This document shows, in pieces, positions 34,850 to 42,936 of a stretch of 49,032 nt of DNA (within the stretch, counting starts at the first letter, position 1; every line of letters begins with the position of its first letter). Below the pieces are notes generated by a model that saw nothing but the letters and a program-made list of their open reading frames with translations, was not told the DNA's origin and did no database searches. The translations under genes were made by a program, and so were the position numbers. Source of the stretch: an uncultured Bacillaceae bacterium (lineage in GTDB: Bacteria; Bacillota; Bacilli; Bacillales; Caldibacillaceae); NCBI GenBank assembly GCA_937983015.1, contig CALKAK010000190.1, positions 1-49,032 of the forward strand. Reading direction: 5' to 3'.

Positions 34850-35465
34850 AATCGCTGAAAAATTGCTGGATATCGGTGCGGTCACGTTGAGTCCAGATGC
34901 TCCTTTTACTTGGTCATCGGGAATTATTTCGCCAATCTACTGTGATTTACGCTTAACTCTCGGCTATCCCGACCTCCGTTCCAAGATCGCTGATGCCATG
35001 GTACAAATTATTAAACAGTATTTTCCTGATACGGAATTGATCGCCGGCACGGCCACATCAGGAATCCCTCTAGCAGCGTTAGTCAGTGATCGTTTACGAC
35101 TTCCGATGGTCTACGTCCGCTCCCAACAGAAAAGTTATGGTAAGGGAAAGCGAATCGAAGGGACTTTTGCAAAAGGAGAAAAAGCGGTCGTCATCGAGGA
35201 TTTGATTTCCACTGGTGGAAGTTCACTCGCTGTTTGTTCTGTACTGGAAAAAGCCTTCCTGCATGTTCAGGGCGTCATCGCTGTTTTCACTTATGAACTA
35301 GAGGAGGGCAAGAAAAATTTCACGGTATCCGGTTATCCGTTGTATTCATTGAGTCGCTTACCGGTTTTATTGCAAGTAGCAGCGGAAAAAGGGTGGATTA
35401 CCGAGGAAGAACTTGCGCTTATTGAAGACTTTCGGCAACACCCGCGCGGTTGGAAAGTAAAATAA
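34839..35465 (+). CDS. pyrE: Orotate phosphoribosyltransferase
   Basis: PyrE makes OMP from orotate and PRPP. The PRPP motif is VVIEDLISTGGSS. FTWSSGIISPIYCDLR and GTATSGIPLAALVS are conserved in the family. It has 208 aa (B. subtilis 216). ATG 34839 was chosen because GGGAGG lies 9 nt upstream; ATG 34830 is too close to it. It overlaps pyrF by 11 nt and is the last gene of the operon. No obvious terminator follows at once. Confidence 0.96.
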   Translation: MEREIAEKLLDIGAVTLSPDAPFTWSSGIISPIYCDLRLTLGYPDLRSKIADAMVQIIKQYFPDTELIAGTATSGIPLAALVSDRLRLPMVYVRSQQKSYGKGKRIEGTFAKGEKAVVIEDLISTGGSSLAVCSVLEKAFLHVQGVIAVFTYELEEGKKNFTVSGYPLYSLSRLPVLLQVAAEKGWITEEELALIEDFRQHPRGWKVK

Positions 35466-35930
35466 CGGGCGATCAACTATTCATTAATCGTACCATCGAT
35501 TTAAAACTACTCTTTTGCACCAATAAAAAAATATCGCCCTCATAAAGAAAGGGTTGACTTTTTCCAAACTAACGATTCGTTATCGCTTATTGCGAGGATA
35601 GGTTTTCTCTTTTTGTTCGATCAAGAGGGCTCTATCCTTCAATGAATTTCGAAAAAGTCATGGTTTGCAGGAAGTTTTTTTCACTCATTCTACGGTTATC
35701 GCATTGCGTAGAATCGAACACTTCCATTTATATTAAGGCATTTCCTTTACAGCATACAGGACGATAATGTTTTTTTCACCTAATCGAAGCCGAGGAAAAC
35801 TCCATCCACATAACACTCGGATGGTTCCTCATCACTAGATCAATTTTTTCCGCTCATGACACGATCCTCTTACATAGCTTCTGAAACTTTATAGATTTTC
35901 CGGCATCAAATGACGATTTTCACCGAGGTG
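35466..35930. other. Non-coding, hairpin-rich gap between pyrE and rqcH
   Basis: No gene is visible on either strand. Inverted repeats: GGATAG / CTATCC with an inner CTCTT / AAGAG (35596-35637); ATTCTACG / CGTAGAAT (35687-35714); GAGGAA-x-CCATCC / GGATGGTTCCTC (35792-35830); and TTTTCACC / GGTGAAAA (overlapping the end, 35917-35935). None has a clean T-run on the + strand, so termination of the pyr operon is not clearly located. Confidence 0.55.
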
Positions 35931-35962
35931 AAAAAGGATGGGGACGCTTGGGTTCCCCATCC
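35931..35962 (-). terminator. Terminator of rqcH
   Basis: The arms GGATGGGGA (35936-35944) and TCCCCATCC (35954-35962) form a 9-bp stem. On the - strand it is followed by TTTTT (35935-35931). It lies 7 nt past the rqcH stop. Confidence 0.85.
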
Positions 35963-35969
35963 TCTCGAC

Positions 35970-37673
35970 TCAAGCCCGTAATTTTTTCACCGCTTCAAGC
36001 GTCGGTGTGACATAGACCGTTTGATGATGGTCGTAGATCACAAATCCAGGTTTAGCCCCCTTCGGTTTGCGGACATATTTCACTTTGGTAAAATCGACGG
36101 GAACCGCACTGGAATTACGTGCTTTACTGAAATAAGCTGCGACCGTGGCGGCCTCCATAATGGTTTCCGGTGATGGATCCGCGTCTTTGATCACTACATG
36201 GGAACCGGGAATATCTTTCGTATGCAACCAGATATCCTCTTTATGGGCCAGTTTCATCGTCAAATAATCATTCTGTTTATTATTTTTCCCAACATAAAAG
36301 ACCGTTCCATCGGAAGAAACATATTTTTCCAGGACGGGTTTTGCCTTTTTCTTCGTCGGTTGTTTTTGCTTGCGAATATATCCCTGCTCCATCAATTCTT
36401 CACGTATTTCCTCGATATCGGTAAGCGAGGCGATTTCGATTTGGGCGAGAATCCTTTCCAGGTATTCGATCTCCACCTCCGTCTCCTGAATCTGTTCTTG
36501 TACCATTGTCCGGGCGTTTTTCGCTTTGCGATATTTTTTAAAATATTGCTGGGCATTTTCTGCTGGTGTTTTTCTTGGATCGAGAGGGATTGTGACCGTT
36601 CCACCCTTGTCATCATAATAGTTCTGTACGGTTACTTCCTTCATTCCTTGTTTGACAAGATGCATGGATGCGGTCAATAGTTCCCCGTATAGCTGATAGG
36701 TTTCGCTTTTTTCCGCCTCAAGTAATGTTTGATGCAGTTTGTTTAACTTCTTTTTATTTTTTTCAAGTTCGTTCCGGATCAATTTCATCAACTGGCCGGC
36801 TACCTGCTTCACATGATCCCGTTCCGCTTTTTCCGCATAAAAACGGTCGAGCAGTTCACTTAATGTGGCATACTCTGTTATCGTCCCCTGAACGTGTTCA
36901 AGGGGGAAGAGGTAAAAGTATTCCTTTCGGTCGGTACGCATGAGTACCGGTGAGATTCGCCGGGCTTGAATTTTTTGCAATAAACCGAGCATCGTATCCG
37001 GTAACGTATTTTCATCACAAGGATTCGCCCGGTGAACGATCTCTTTCGCCATAAGTGTAGAAATCCCCGCGAATTTTTCAACGATCTGGTTGGCGATGTT
37101 TTCGCCAGTAAAATCAATTGCAGCCAATATTTCGGCTTTACTGATCTTGAAAGGATCTTTCTTATCCTGTTTCGGTGGCCATTCGTAGGGTTGTCCCGGT
37201 AAAACGGTTCGGTAGCGATTTACTGCGCGGGAAATATGTTTAATACTATCGATGATCGTTCCTTTTTCCTCATCTACGAGAACGATATTACTATGGCGGC
37301 CCATGATTTCGACAATCAAACGTTTGTAAGTAATATCACCGATCTCATCGCGTGCTTTCATGCGGAAAATGATGATCCGTTCCAGATTTTCATGCTGTTC
37401 AACGGCCTCGACTAGGGCTCCTTCCAGGTGTTTCCGCATAACCATACAAAACATCGGCGCTTGCGCCGGATTTGTATACGAATTCTTTGTGAGCTGAACC
37501 CGCGCATATGTCGGATGCGCAGAGAGAAGCAATCTATGATTTTTGCCGCGAGCGCGAATCGTCATCACAATTTCATGTTCGAAAGGCTGATGAATTTTTA
37601 CGATTCTTCCACCGGTTAAAGCTGCGCTTAATTCATGTGTCATGCAGTAGGTAAATAAACCATCAAAAGCCAT
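35970..37673 (-). CDS. rqcH: RqcH, ribosome quality control alanine-tailing factor (Rqc2/NEMF family)
   Basis: RqcH binds 50S subunits with stalled peptidyl-tRNA and recruits tRNA-Ala to add C-terminal alanine degrons. The 567 residues show NFACT-N (about 1-180, LLLSAHP, MFCMVMRKHLEG, EIMGRHSNIVL), a helix-hairpin-helix region (IVEKFAGISTLMAKEIVHRA), two coiled-coil segments (about 270-310 and 375-420) and NFACT-R (DIWLHTKDIPGSHVV). The DR motif needed for tailing in B. subtilis (D97-R98) reads E98-R99 here. Older databases call the family fibronectin-binding protein FbpA. AAAGGGTG precedes the ATG. It is the only - strand gene in the window. Confidence 0.95.
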   Translation of the reverse strand: MAFDGLFTYCMTHELSAALTGGRIVKIHQPFEHEIVMTIRARGKNHRLLLSAHPTYARVQLTKNSYTNPAQAPMFCMVMRKHLEGALVEAVEQHENLERIIIFRMKARDEIGDITYKRLIVEIMGRHSNIVLVDEEKGTIIDSIKHISRAVNRYRTVLPGQPYEWPPKQDKKDPFKISKAEILAAIDFTGENIANQIVEKFAGISTLMAKEIVHRANPCDENTLPDTMLGLLQKIQARRISPVLMRTDRKEYFYLFPLEHVQGTITEYATLSELLDRFYAEKAERDHVKQVAGQLMKLIRNELEKNKKKLNKLHQTLLEAEKSETYQLYGELLTASMHLVKQGMKEVTVQNYYDDKGGTVTIPLDPRKTPAENAQQYFKKYRKAKNARTMVQEQIQETEVEIEYLERILAQIEIASLTDIEEIREELMEQGYIRKQKQPTKKKAKPVLEKYVSSDGTVFYVGKNNKQNDYLTMKLAHKEDIWLHTKDIPGSHVVIKDADPSPETIMEAATVAAYFSKARNSSAVPVDFTKVKYVRKPKGAKPGFVIYDHHQTVYVTPTLEAVKKLRA

Positions 37674-37840
37674 GGTGCAACACCCTTTTATTTAAAATAA
37701 CGATCTGTCTATGGTTTCTAAGTGAAACCTATTTGCAAATTTCTAGCAATCTAAAAATCCTGAAAAACGTTTTGGCATGTGAGCGCACTCTCGTTTGCCA
37801 GGAGAACGTTCTCCAGCTTTTCTTCCCAGTATATCATTTT

Positions 37841-37869
37841 TTGGGACAAGGCTGAATAGGTTATATAGA
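37841..37869 (+). promoter_or_regulatory. Probable promoter for yloB
   Basis: TTGGGA (37841-37846), 17-nt spacer, TATAGA (37864-37869), 31 nt before the yloB start. A perfect palindrome GGAGAACGTTCTCC (37801-37814) sits 26 nt upstream of the -35 and could be an operator. Confidence 0.5.
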
Positions 37870-37899
37870 GAGTAGCTGGATAGGGAGAGTGACACGGTG

Positions 37900-40566
37900 A
37901 TGAAATTTCACGAAATCGGACCTCTCGCTGTGGCGGAAAACGTGCAGGCGGATTTGGAAAAGGGGCTTTCGCCTGAGGAAGTGAAAACACGGCAAAAACA
38001 GTTCGGTCCGAACGAAATCCAGGAGGGAGAGCGGCCTTCCCTCATCATCCTATTTTTCAGCCAATTCAAAGATTTCATGATCATCGTTTTGCTGTTAGCG
38101 ACGTTAATCTCCGGTCTTTTAGGGGAATATATCGATGCGCTAGCGATTATCTCGATCGTATTATTAAACGGAATCCTCGGTTTTTTTCAAGAATACCGGG
38201 CGGAACGGTCCCTCGCGGCCTTGAAAGAGTTATCCGCCCCCACATCTTTCGTTAAAAGAGACGGAAAGTGGCAAAAAATTCCTTCGAGAGAGCTCGTCCC
38301 CGGGGATATCATCCAATTTTCCAGTGGGGATCGTATCGGAGCGGATGTACGCCTTGTTCGCGTGAATAGTTTAGAAATTGAAGAATCGGCATTAACCGGT
38401 GAATCGGTACCTGTACAAAAACATGTAGATCCGATTCTGGAAAAAGATATTACCCTGGGCGACATGCAAAATATAGCCTTTATGGGCACTTTAGTTACCC
38501 GGGGGAGCGGTGTCGGTATTGTGATCGGCACCGGGATGAATACCGCGATGGGGCGGATCGCCGATTTATTACAAAACCAAGAAGCGTTGCAAACTCCCCT
38601 GCAACGCCGTCTGGAACAACTCGGGAAAATTTTGATAGCCGCTGCCATCGCCTTGACCATTCTCGTCGTTGTTATCGGCATTATTCAGGGACACGATGTA
38701 TATACCATGTTTTTAGCCGGAGTTTCGCTTGCTGTTGCGGCCATTCCTGAAGGCCTGCCGGCAATCGTCACCATCGCCCTGTCCCTAGGTGTCCAGCGCA
38801 TGATTCGAAAAAATGCCCTCGTTCGGAAATTGCCAGCGGTAGAGACATTGGGAACAGCTTCTGTAATCTGCTCCGACAAAACCGGGACGATCACCCAAAA
38901 TAAGATGACTGTCACTCACCTTTGGGCAAATGGTGAGACCTGGACGGTAAGTGGACAAGGTTATGAGCCCCGCGGTCAATTTTTTTATCGCGGAAAAGAA
39001 AGACAACCATTGCAAGATGAACATTTCCAACGTTTATTACTTTACGGAATGCTCTGCAACCATGCAAAGATTTTTCAGGATGAAAAAGGGTACCGCCTGG
39101 ACGGTGACCCGACGGAAGGTGCCCTGATCGTCGCCGGGATGAAAGCGGGCATAAACGAAAAGGATCTTGCAAAATACGAAATTATTAAAGAATTTTCCTT
39201 TGACTCGGCGCGGAAAATGATGAGTGTCATTGTGAAAGACCCGGAAGGCAATCGCTATGTCATAACAAAGGGCGCACCGGATGTTTTGATCGCAAAAAGC
39301 AGTACCTTCCTCCACAATGGTAGAAGACAGGTACTCTCCCTCCATGATAAACAACAATTACTTGCTGTTGTCGAAACGCTCGCCGGACAGGCCTTGAGGA
39401 CGCTCGCTGTCGCCTATAAACCGGTCGAGGCGATACCGGAAGATGAGCGGAGTGCTGAAGAGCAGCTCACTTTCATCGGCCTTTTCGGCATGATCGACCC
39501 GCCCCGTCCCGAAGTGAAAGAAGCGATCCAGATTTGCCAGAATGCCGGCATCAAGACGGTGATGATTACCGGGGATCATGCTTTAACGGCGGAAGCGATC
39601 GCCCGCGAACTCGACCTTTTAAATGATGATGATCTCGTCATAACAGGATCCAAGCTCGATTCCATGACCGAGGAAGAGCTGAAGGACATCGTCGACCGGA
39701 CGGCGGTTTTTGCCCGCGTCTCGCCAGAACATAAATTAAAAATTGTTCGAGCCCTGCAGATGAATGGCCATATCGTGGCGATGACCGGTGACGGCGTTAA
39801 TGATGCCCCGGCGATCAAAGCGGCCGATATTGGAATTGCCATGGGTATCAACGGTACGGATGTCGCCAAGGAAGCATCGAGTTTGATCCTTCTCGATGAC
39901 CATTTCGCGACGATAAAAGAAGCCATCCACGAGGGAAGAAATATTTATGAAAACATCCGGAAATTTATCCGCTATTTGCTCGCATCCAATGTCGGTGAGA
40001 TCCTGGTCATGCTTTTTGCTATGGTGCTTGCCCTGCCCTTACCGTTGGTTCCGATTCAAATTCTCTGGGTCAACTTGGTGACGGACGGTTTACCGGCCAT
40101 GGCCTTAGGGGTCGATCAGCCGGAAGGGGACGTCATGAATCGAAAACCGCGCGATCCCCGGGAGGGGGTTTTCGCCCGGGGACTGGGCTGGAAGATCATC
40201 TCCCGCGGATTTTTGATAGGAAGCACGACGCTCATCGCCTTTATCGTGGCCTATAATAGAAATCCTACAGACCTCGAGTATGCCCAAACAATCGCCTTCA
40301 CCACGTTAGTACTGGCACAATTGATCCATGTATTCGATTGTCGGAGTGAGCATTCAATTTTTGCCCGCAACCCCTTTGAAAACAAATACCTTGTTGCCGC
40401 GGTTTTATCGAGCCTGTTACTGATGTTCCCGGTCATTTATTTCGAACCATTGCAAACGATATTCAAAACAGCGCCGATTTTACCGATCGATTGGCTGTTG
40501 ATTGTCGCCATGGCATCCATCCCAACATTTTTACTCGCTGGTTCCTTTTATGCAAGAAAAAGATAA
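37900..40566 (+). CDS. yloB: P-type Ca2+-transporting ATPase
   Basis: This P2A-type ATPase exports calcium (SERCA-like), with expression during sporulation in B. subtilis. Features in order: cation ATPase N-domain, actuator motif LTGESVPV, the PEGLPAIV membrane motif of Ca2+ pumps, phosphorylation site D326-KTGT, nucleotide-binding KGAPD, and MTGDGVNDAPAIK. C-terminal membrane helices include NLVTDGLPAMALGVDQPEGDVM. It has 888 aa. ATG 37900 gives the Bacillus-like start MKFHEIG; GTG 37897 is better spaced from GGGAGAG and adds one residue. Confidence 0.94.
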   Translation: MKFHEIGPLAVAENVQADLEKGLSPEEVKTRQKQFGPNEIQEGERPSLIILFFSQFKDFMIIVLLLATLISGLLGEYIDALAIISIVLLNGILGFFQEYRAERSLAALKELSAPTSFVKRDGKWQKIPSRELVPGDIIQFSSGDRIGADVRLVRVNSLEIEESALTGESVPVQKHVDPILEKDITLGDMQNIAFMGTLVTRGSGVGIVIGTGMNTAMGRIADLLQNQEALQTPLQRRLEQLGKILIAAAIALTILVVVIGIIQGHDVYTMFLAGVSLAVAAIPEGLPAIVTIALSLGVQRMIRKNALVRKLPAVETLGTASVICSDKTGTITQNKMTVTHLWANGETWTVSGQGYEPRGQFFYRGKERQPLQDEHFQRLLLYGMLCNHAKIFQDEKGYRLDGDPTEGALIVAGMKAGINEKDLAKYEIIKEFSFDSARKMMSVIVKDPEGNRYVITKGAPDVLIAKSSTFLHNGRRQVLSLHDKQQLLAVVETLAGQALRTLAVAYKPVEAIPEDERSAEEQLTFIGLFGMIDPPRPEVKEAIQICQNAGIKTVMITGDHALTAEAIARELDLLNDDDLVITGSKLDSMTEEELKDIVDRTAVFARVSPEHKLKIVRALQMNGHIVAMTGDGVNDAPAIKAADIGIAMGINGTDVAKEASSLILLDDHFATIKEAIHEGRNIYENIRKFIRYLLASNVGEILVMLFAMVLALPLPLVPIQILWVNLVTDGLPAMALGVDQPEGDVMNRKPRDPREGVFARGLGWKIISRGFLIGSTTLIAFIVAYNRNPTDLEYAQTIAFTTLVLAQLIHVFDCRSEHSIFARNPFENKYLVAAVLSSLLLMFPVIYFEPLQTIFKTAPILPIDWLLIVAMASIPTFLLAGSFYARKR

Positions 40567-40572
40567 AAAATA

Positions 40573-40625
40573 TGGTATAATACGCTTGAACTGGTAAAAG
40601 TTTTCTTTTACCTTCTTTTTTATTT
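40573..40625 (+). terminator. Terminator after yloB, with an extended -10 just before it
   Basis: GGTAAAAG / CTTTTACC (40593-40600, 40605-40612) with loop TTTT is followed by TTCTTTTTTATTTT. Immediately upstream, TGGTATAAT (40573-40581) is a perfect extended -10. Transcription from it would start about 5 nt before the hairpin. Confidence 0.7.
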
Positions 40626-40720
40626 TCGGACGGAATTTTTTACGAACAAGATTGGCCATACAAGCTCCTCCACGGGGCCTTTCGGTTTAAAATTCGTTGA
40701 GAAGATCAGGTGATTCGATC

Positions 40721-41593
40721 ATGATGAGTATGACTGGTTTCGGTCAAGGAAAGCGAGAAACGGCTGACTTTACAGTTACCGTCGATCTCCGGACGGTCAA
40801 TCATCGTTTTCTTGATTTCCATATTCGTATGCCCCACATGTACCTACCATTAGAAACAAAGATCAAGAAAATCATCCAGGAACATATATCCCGTGGCCGA
40901 ATCGATTGTTATGTGACGATCCAAATCCTGAACCCGCAAAACAGGAAATTACAGATCGACTGGAATTTGCTTGACGAATATTATCATTTTTTAAAAGAGG
41001 TCCGCGCCCGTTACGGTTTCATTGAAGAAGTCACCCTCGCGGATTTATTGCAGAAGGATGATCTCGTGGAAATCGTCGAACTCGAGGCGGAAAATGATAC
41101 GATTGCTCAGGCGATCCTGCGGGCGACGGAAGATGCGGTGATCAATCTCGTGGATATGCGGAAAACTGAGGGCGACCATTTAAAAAATGATCTGATCGCC
41201 TTTTTACATACCTTTAAAAAACACGTCGAAGAAATTAAAGAGCTCGCTCCTAATGCCGGTAAGGAATATGAAGAAAAACTGGCGAAACGAATGGAGGAAT
41301 ATACTTCCGGTGTCATCGATGAGGTCAGACTTATGACAGAAGTTGCCATTTACGCTGAGAGAGCAGATATTCGCGAAGAAATTACCCGTTTGGAAAGTCA
41401 TCTTGAACAATTCCACGCGCTACTTGATGCAAAGCAACCGGTCGGCCGGAAAATGGATTTTTTAATCCAGGAAATGAACCGCGAAGTGAATACAATCGGT
41501 GCCAAGACCGGGGATGTGGCTATCAGCCGCAACGTCGTTGATATGAAAAGTGTTTTAGAAAAAATGCGCGAGCAGGTACAAAATATCGAGTAA
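40721..41593 (+). CDS. yloC: YicC-family endoribonuclease YloC
   Basis: YicC-family proteins are now known to be endoribonucleases. The N-terminal SMTGFGQGKRE and NHRFLDFHIRMP motifs and the C-terminal REEITRLESHLEQF...GRKMDFLIQEMNREVNTIGAKT are diagnostic. It has 290 aa (ATG 40721, after AGGTGA; the following codon is also ATG). It starts a gene group with remA, gmk and rpoZ, as in Bacillus. Confidence 0.93.
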   Translation: MMSMTGFGQGKRETADFTVTVDLRTVNHRFLDFHIRMPHMYLPLETKIKKIIQEHISRGRIDCYVTIQILNPQNRKLQIDWNLLDEYYHFLKEVRARYGFIEEVTLADLLQKDDLVEIVELEAENDTIAQAILRATEDAVINLVDMRKTEGDHLKNDLIAFLHTFKKHVEEIKELAPNAGKEYEEKLAKRMEEYTSGVIDEVRLMTEVAIYAERADIREEITRLESHLEQFHALLDAKQPVGRKMDFLIQEMNREVNTIGAKTGDVAISRNVVDMKSVLEKMREQVQNIE

Positions 41594-41646
41594 TGTTTAC
41601 CTTTAGTAAATAAGGAAAAACTACTGAAAGATTAGGGGGACCGTAC

Positions 41647-41904
41647 TTGAAGGTCATAAATATCGGATTTGGAAATATCGTATCGGCTGAACGAATCATC
41701 GCGATCGTCAGTCCGGATTCTGCCCCGATCAAACGTTTGATTCAGGAGGCCAGGGATCGGGGACGGTTGATTGATGCTACCTATGGACGAAGAACACGTG
41801 CAGTTGTTATAATGGATAGCGACCATGTTATATTATCAGCAATCCAGCCAGAAACCGTTGGCCAGCGGATGACTGATAAAGAGGATGAACAACTAGAAAT
41901 GTAG
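41647..41904 (+). CDS. remA: RemA, DNA-binding regulator of biofilm and osmoprotection genes
   Basis: RemA (YlzA, DUF370) activates extracellular matrix operons in B. subtilis by binding tandem DNA sites. The 85 residues contain the family core VINIGFGNIVSAERI and DATYGRRTRAVVIMDSDH. The start is TTG 41647 after AGGGGGA. It lies between yloC and gmk as in Bacillus. The gene's targets cannot be told from this window. Confidence 0.93.
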   Translation: MKVINIGFGNIVSAERIIAIVSPDSAPIKRLIQEARDRGRLIDATYGRRTRAVVIMDSDHVILSAIQPETVGQRMTDKEDEQLEM

Positions 41905-41914
41905 GTGAACGTTT

Positions 41915-42532
41915 GTGGAAAAAGAAAAAGGCCTTTTAATCGTTTTATCCGGTCCTTCCGGTGTCGGAAAAGGTACCGTGCGTAAAGCGATTTTTCAAGA
42001 TCCCGATGTCGATTTTGTTTATTCCATCTCTGTTACTTCCCGGAAAAAAAGGAGGGGGGAAGTAGATGGGGTTGATTATTTTTTCAAAACCCGTGAAGAG
42101 TTTGAAGAGATGATAAAGAACGATGAACTCCTGGAATATACGCAGTATGTCGGCAATTATTACGGTACTCCGATAAAATTTGTCAAGGAAACTTTAGAGT
42201 CCGGTAAAGATGTGTTCTTGGAAATCGAAGTTGAAGGGGCTAAACAAGTAAGAGAAAAGTTCCCCGACGGTTTATTCATTTTTCTTATCCCGCCGAGTTT
42301 TCGCGAACTGGAAAAACGGATCAGACGTCGTGGCACGGAATCGGACGAGCTGATCCAGAGCCGACTTGCCGTCGCCAGGGAAGAGTTAAAAATGATGAGT
42401 TTATACGATTACGTGGTCGAAAACGATCGCGTGGAAAATGCCGTCAAAAAAATCAAGGCCATTGTCATGGCGGAACATTGTCGCCGGAGCCGGGTGGAGA
42501 AAAAATTCAAGAAAATATTAGGAGTTGATTGA
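41915..42532 (+). CDS. gmk: Guanylate kinase
   Basis: Gmk phosphorylates GMP to GDP. The P-loop GPSGVGKGT is near residues 13-21, and the GMP-binding region includes SVTSRKKRRGEVDGVDY and the Y-G-T of YYGTP. It has 205 aa. The start is GTG with AGGTGA 7 nt upstream. rpoZ begins 2 nt after the stop. Confidence 0.95.
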   Translation: MEKEKGLLIVLSGPSGVGKGTVRKAIFQDPDVDFVYSISVTSRKKRRGEVDGVDYFFKTREEFEEMIKNDELLEYTQYVGNYYGTPIKFVKETLESGKDVFLEIEVEGAKQVREKFPDGLFIFLIPPSFRELEKRIRRRGTESDELIQSRLAVAREELKMMSLYDYVVENDRVENAVKKIKAIVMAEHCRRSRVEKKFKKILGVD

Positions 42533-42533
42533 A

Positions 42534-42749
42534 TTGCTTTACCCTTCTATCGACGATCTCAAGGAAAAAATTCCTTCAAAATACTTGCTCGTGACAATCA
42601 CGGCGAAACGGGCAAGAGAGATGCTTGATTCACAAAATTTATTAATGGATGAGAAAGATTATCAATGTGTGAAGTATGTTGGGAAATCTCTGGAGGAAAT
42701 TGCAAAAGGCCTGATCGTTGCGGACGATGGAAAGGTAGCGAACGCCTGA
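42534..42749 (+). CDS. rpoZ: RNA polymerase omega subunit
   Basis: Omega aids assembly of RNA polymerase core by chaperoning beta-prime. The 71 residues include LYPSIDDLKEKIPSKYLLV, AKRAREM and KYVGKSLEEIAKGL. I chose TTG 42534, giving MLYPSID like Bacillus MLDPSID, with TAGGAG 9 nt upstream. TTG 42525 is in frame but too close to that site. A terminator follows. Confidence 0.9.
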   Translation: MLYPSIDDLKEKIPSKYLLVTITAKRAREMLDSQNLLMDEKDYQCVKYVGKSLEEIAKGLIVADDGKVANA

Positions 42750-42777
42750 TTCCAGCAAAATGAATACTTATCGTACG

Positions 42778-42812
42778 AAAGGGTGACAATGGTCTCCCTT
42801 TTCTTATTTTTA
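42778..42812 (+). terminator. Terminator after rpoZ
   Basis: AAAGGG-T-GAC pairs with GTC-T-CCCTTT around the loop AATG, with one T-T mismatch. TTTTCTTATTTTT follows. Confidence 0.75.
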
Positions 42813-42872
42813 GATCGAGAGAAAATTTTCCCTTTCGCATCGCGAAAAAACGATCTATAGTGGTTTCTCAAG

Positions 42873-42901
42873 TCTTGAACCCTGGTGAATTATGGTATGA
42901 T
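42873..42901 (+). promoter_or_regulatory. Probable promoter for coaBC
   Basis: TGGTATGAT (42893-42901) is an extended -10. The -35 is either TCTTGA (42873-42878, 17-nt spacer) or the better hexamer TTGAAC (42875-42880, 15-nt spacer). coaBC starts 35 nt downstream. Confidence 0.55.
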
Positions 42902-42936
42902 GAAACCAATAAGATTTTCGGAAAAGAGGGAAAAGG

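Noticed and set aside
35792..35830. Terminator of the pyr operon at the GAGGAA...TTCCTC hairpin
   Set aside because: The stem has a 4-nt bulge and no adjacent T-run; it lies over 300 nt past pyrE.
36198..36680. 160-aa + strand frame antisense to rqcH
   Set aside because: Fully within the well-supported rqcH; hydrophobic low-complexity antisense translation.
35970..37673. Fibronectin-binding adhesin call for the - strand gene
   Set aside because: No signal peptide or cell-wall anchor; NFACT-N and NFACT-R motifs identify RqcH.
37801..37814. LexA/DinR box in GGAGAACGTTCTCC
   Set aside because: The Bacillus box needs four bases between GAAC and GTTC; here they abut.
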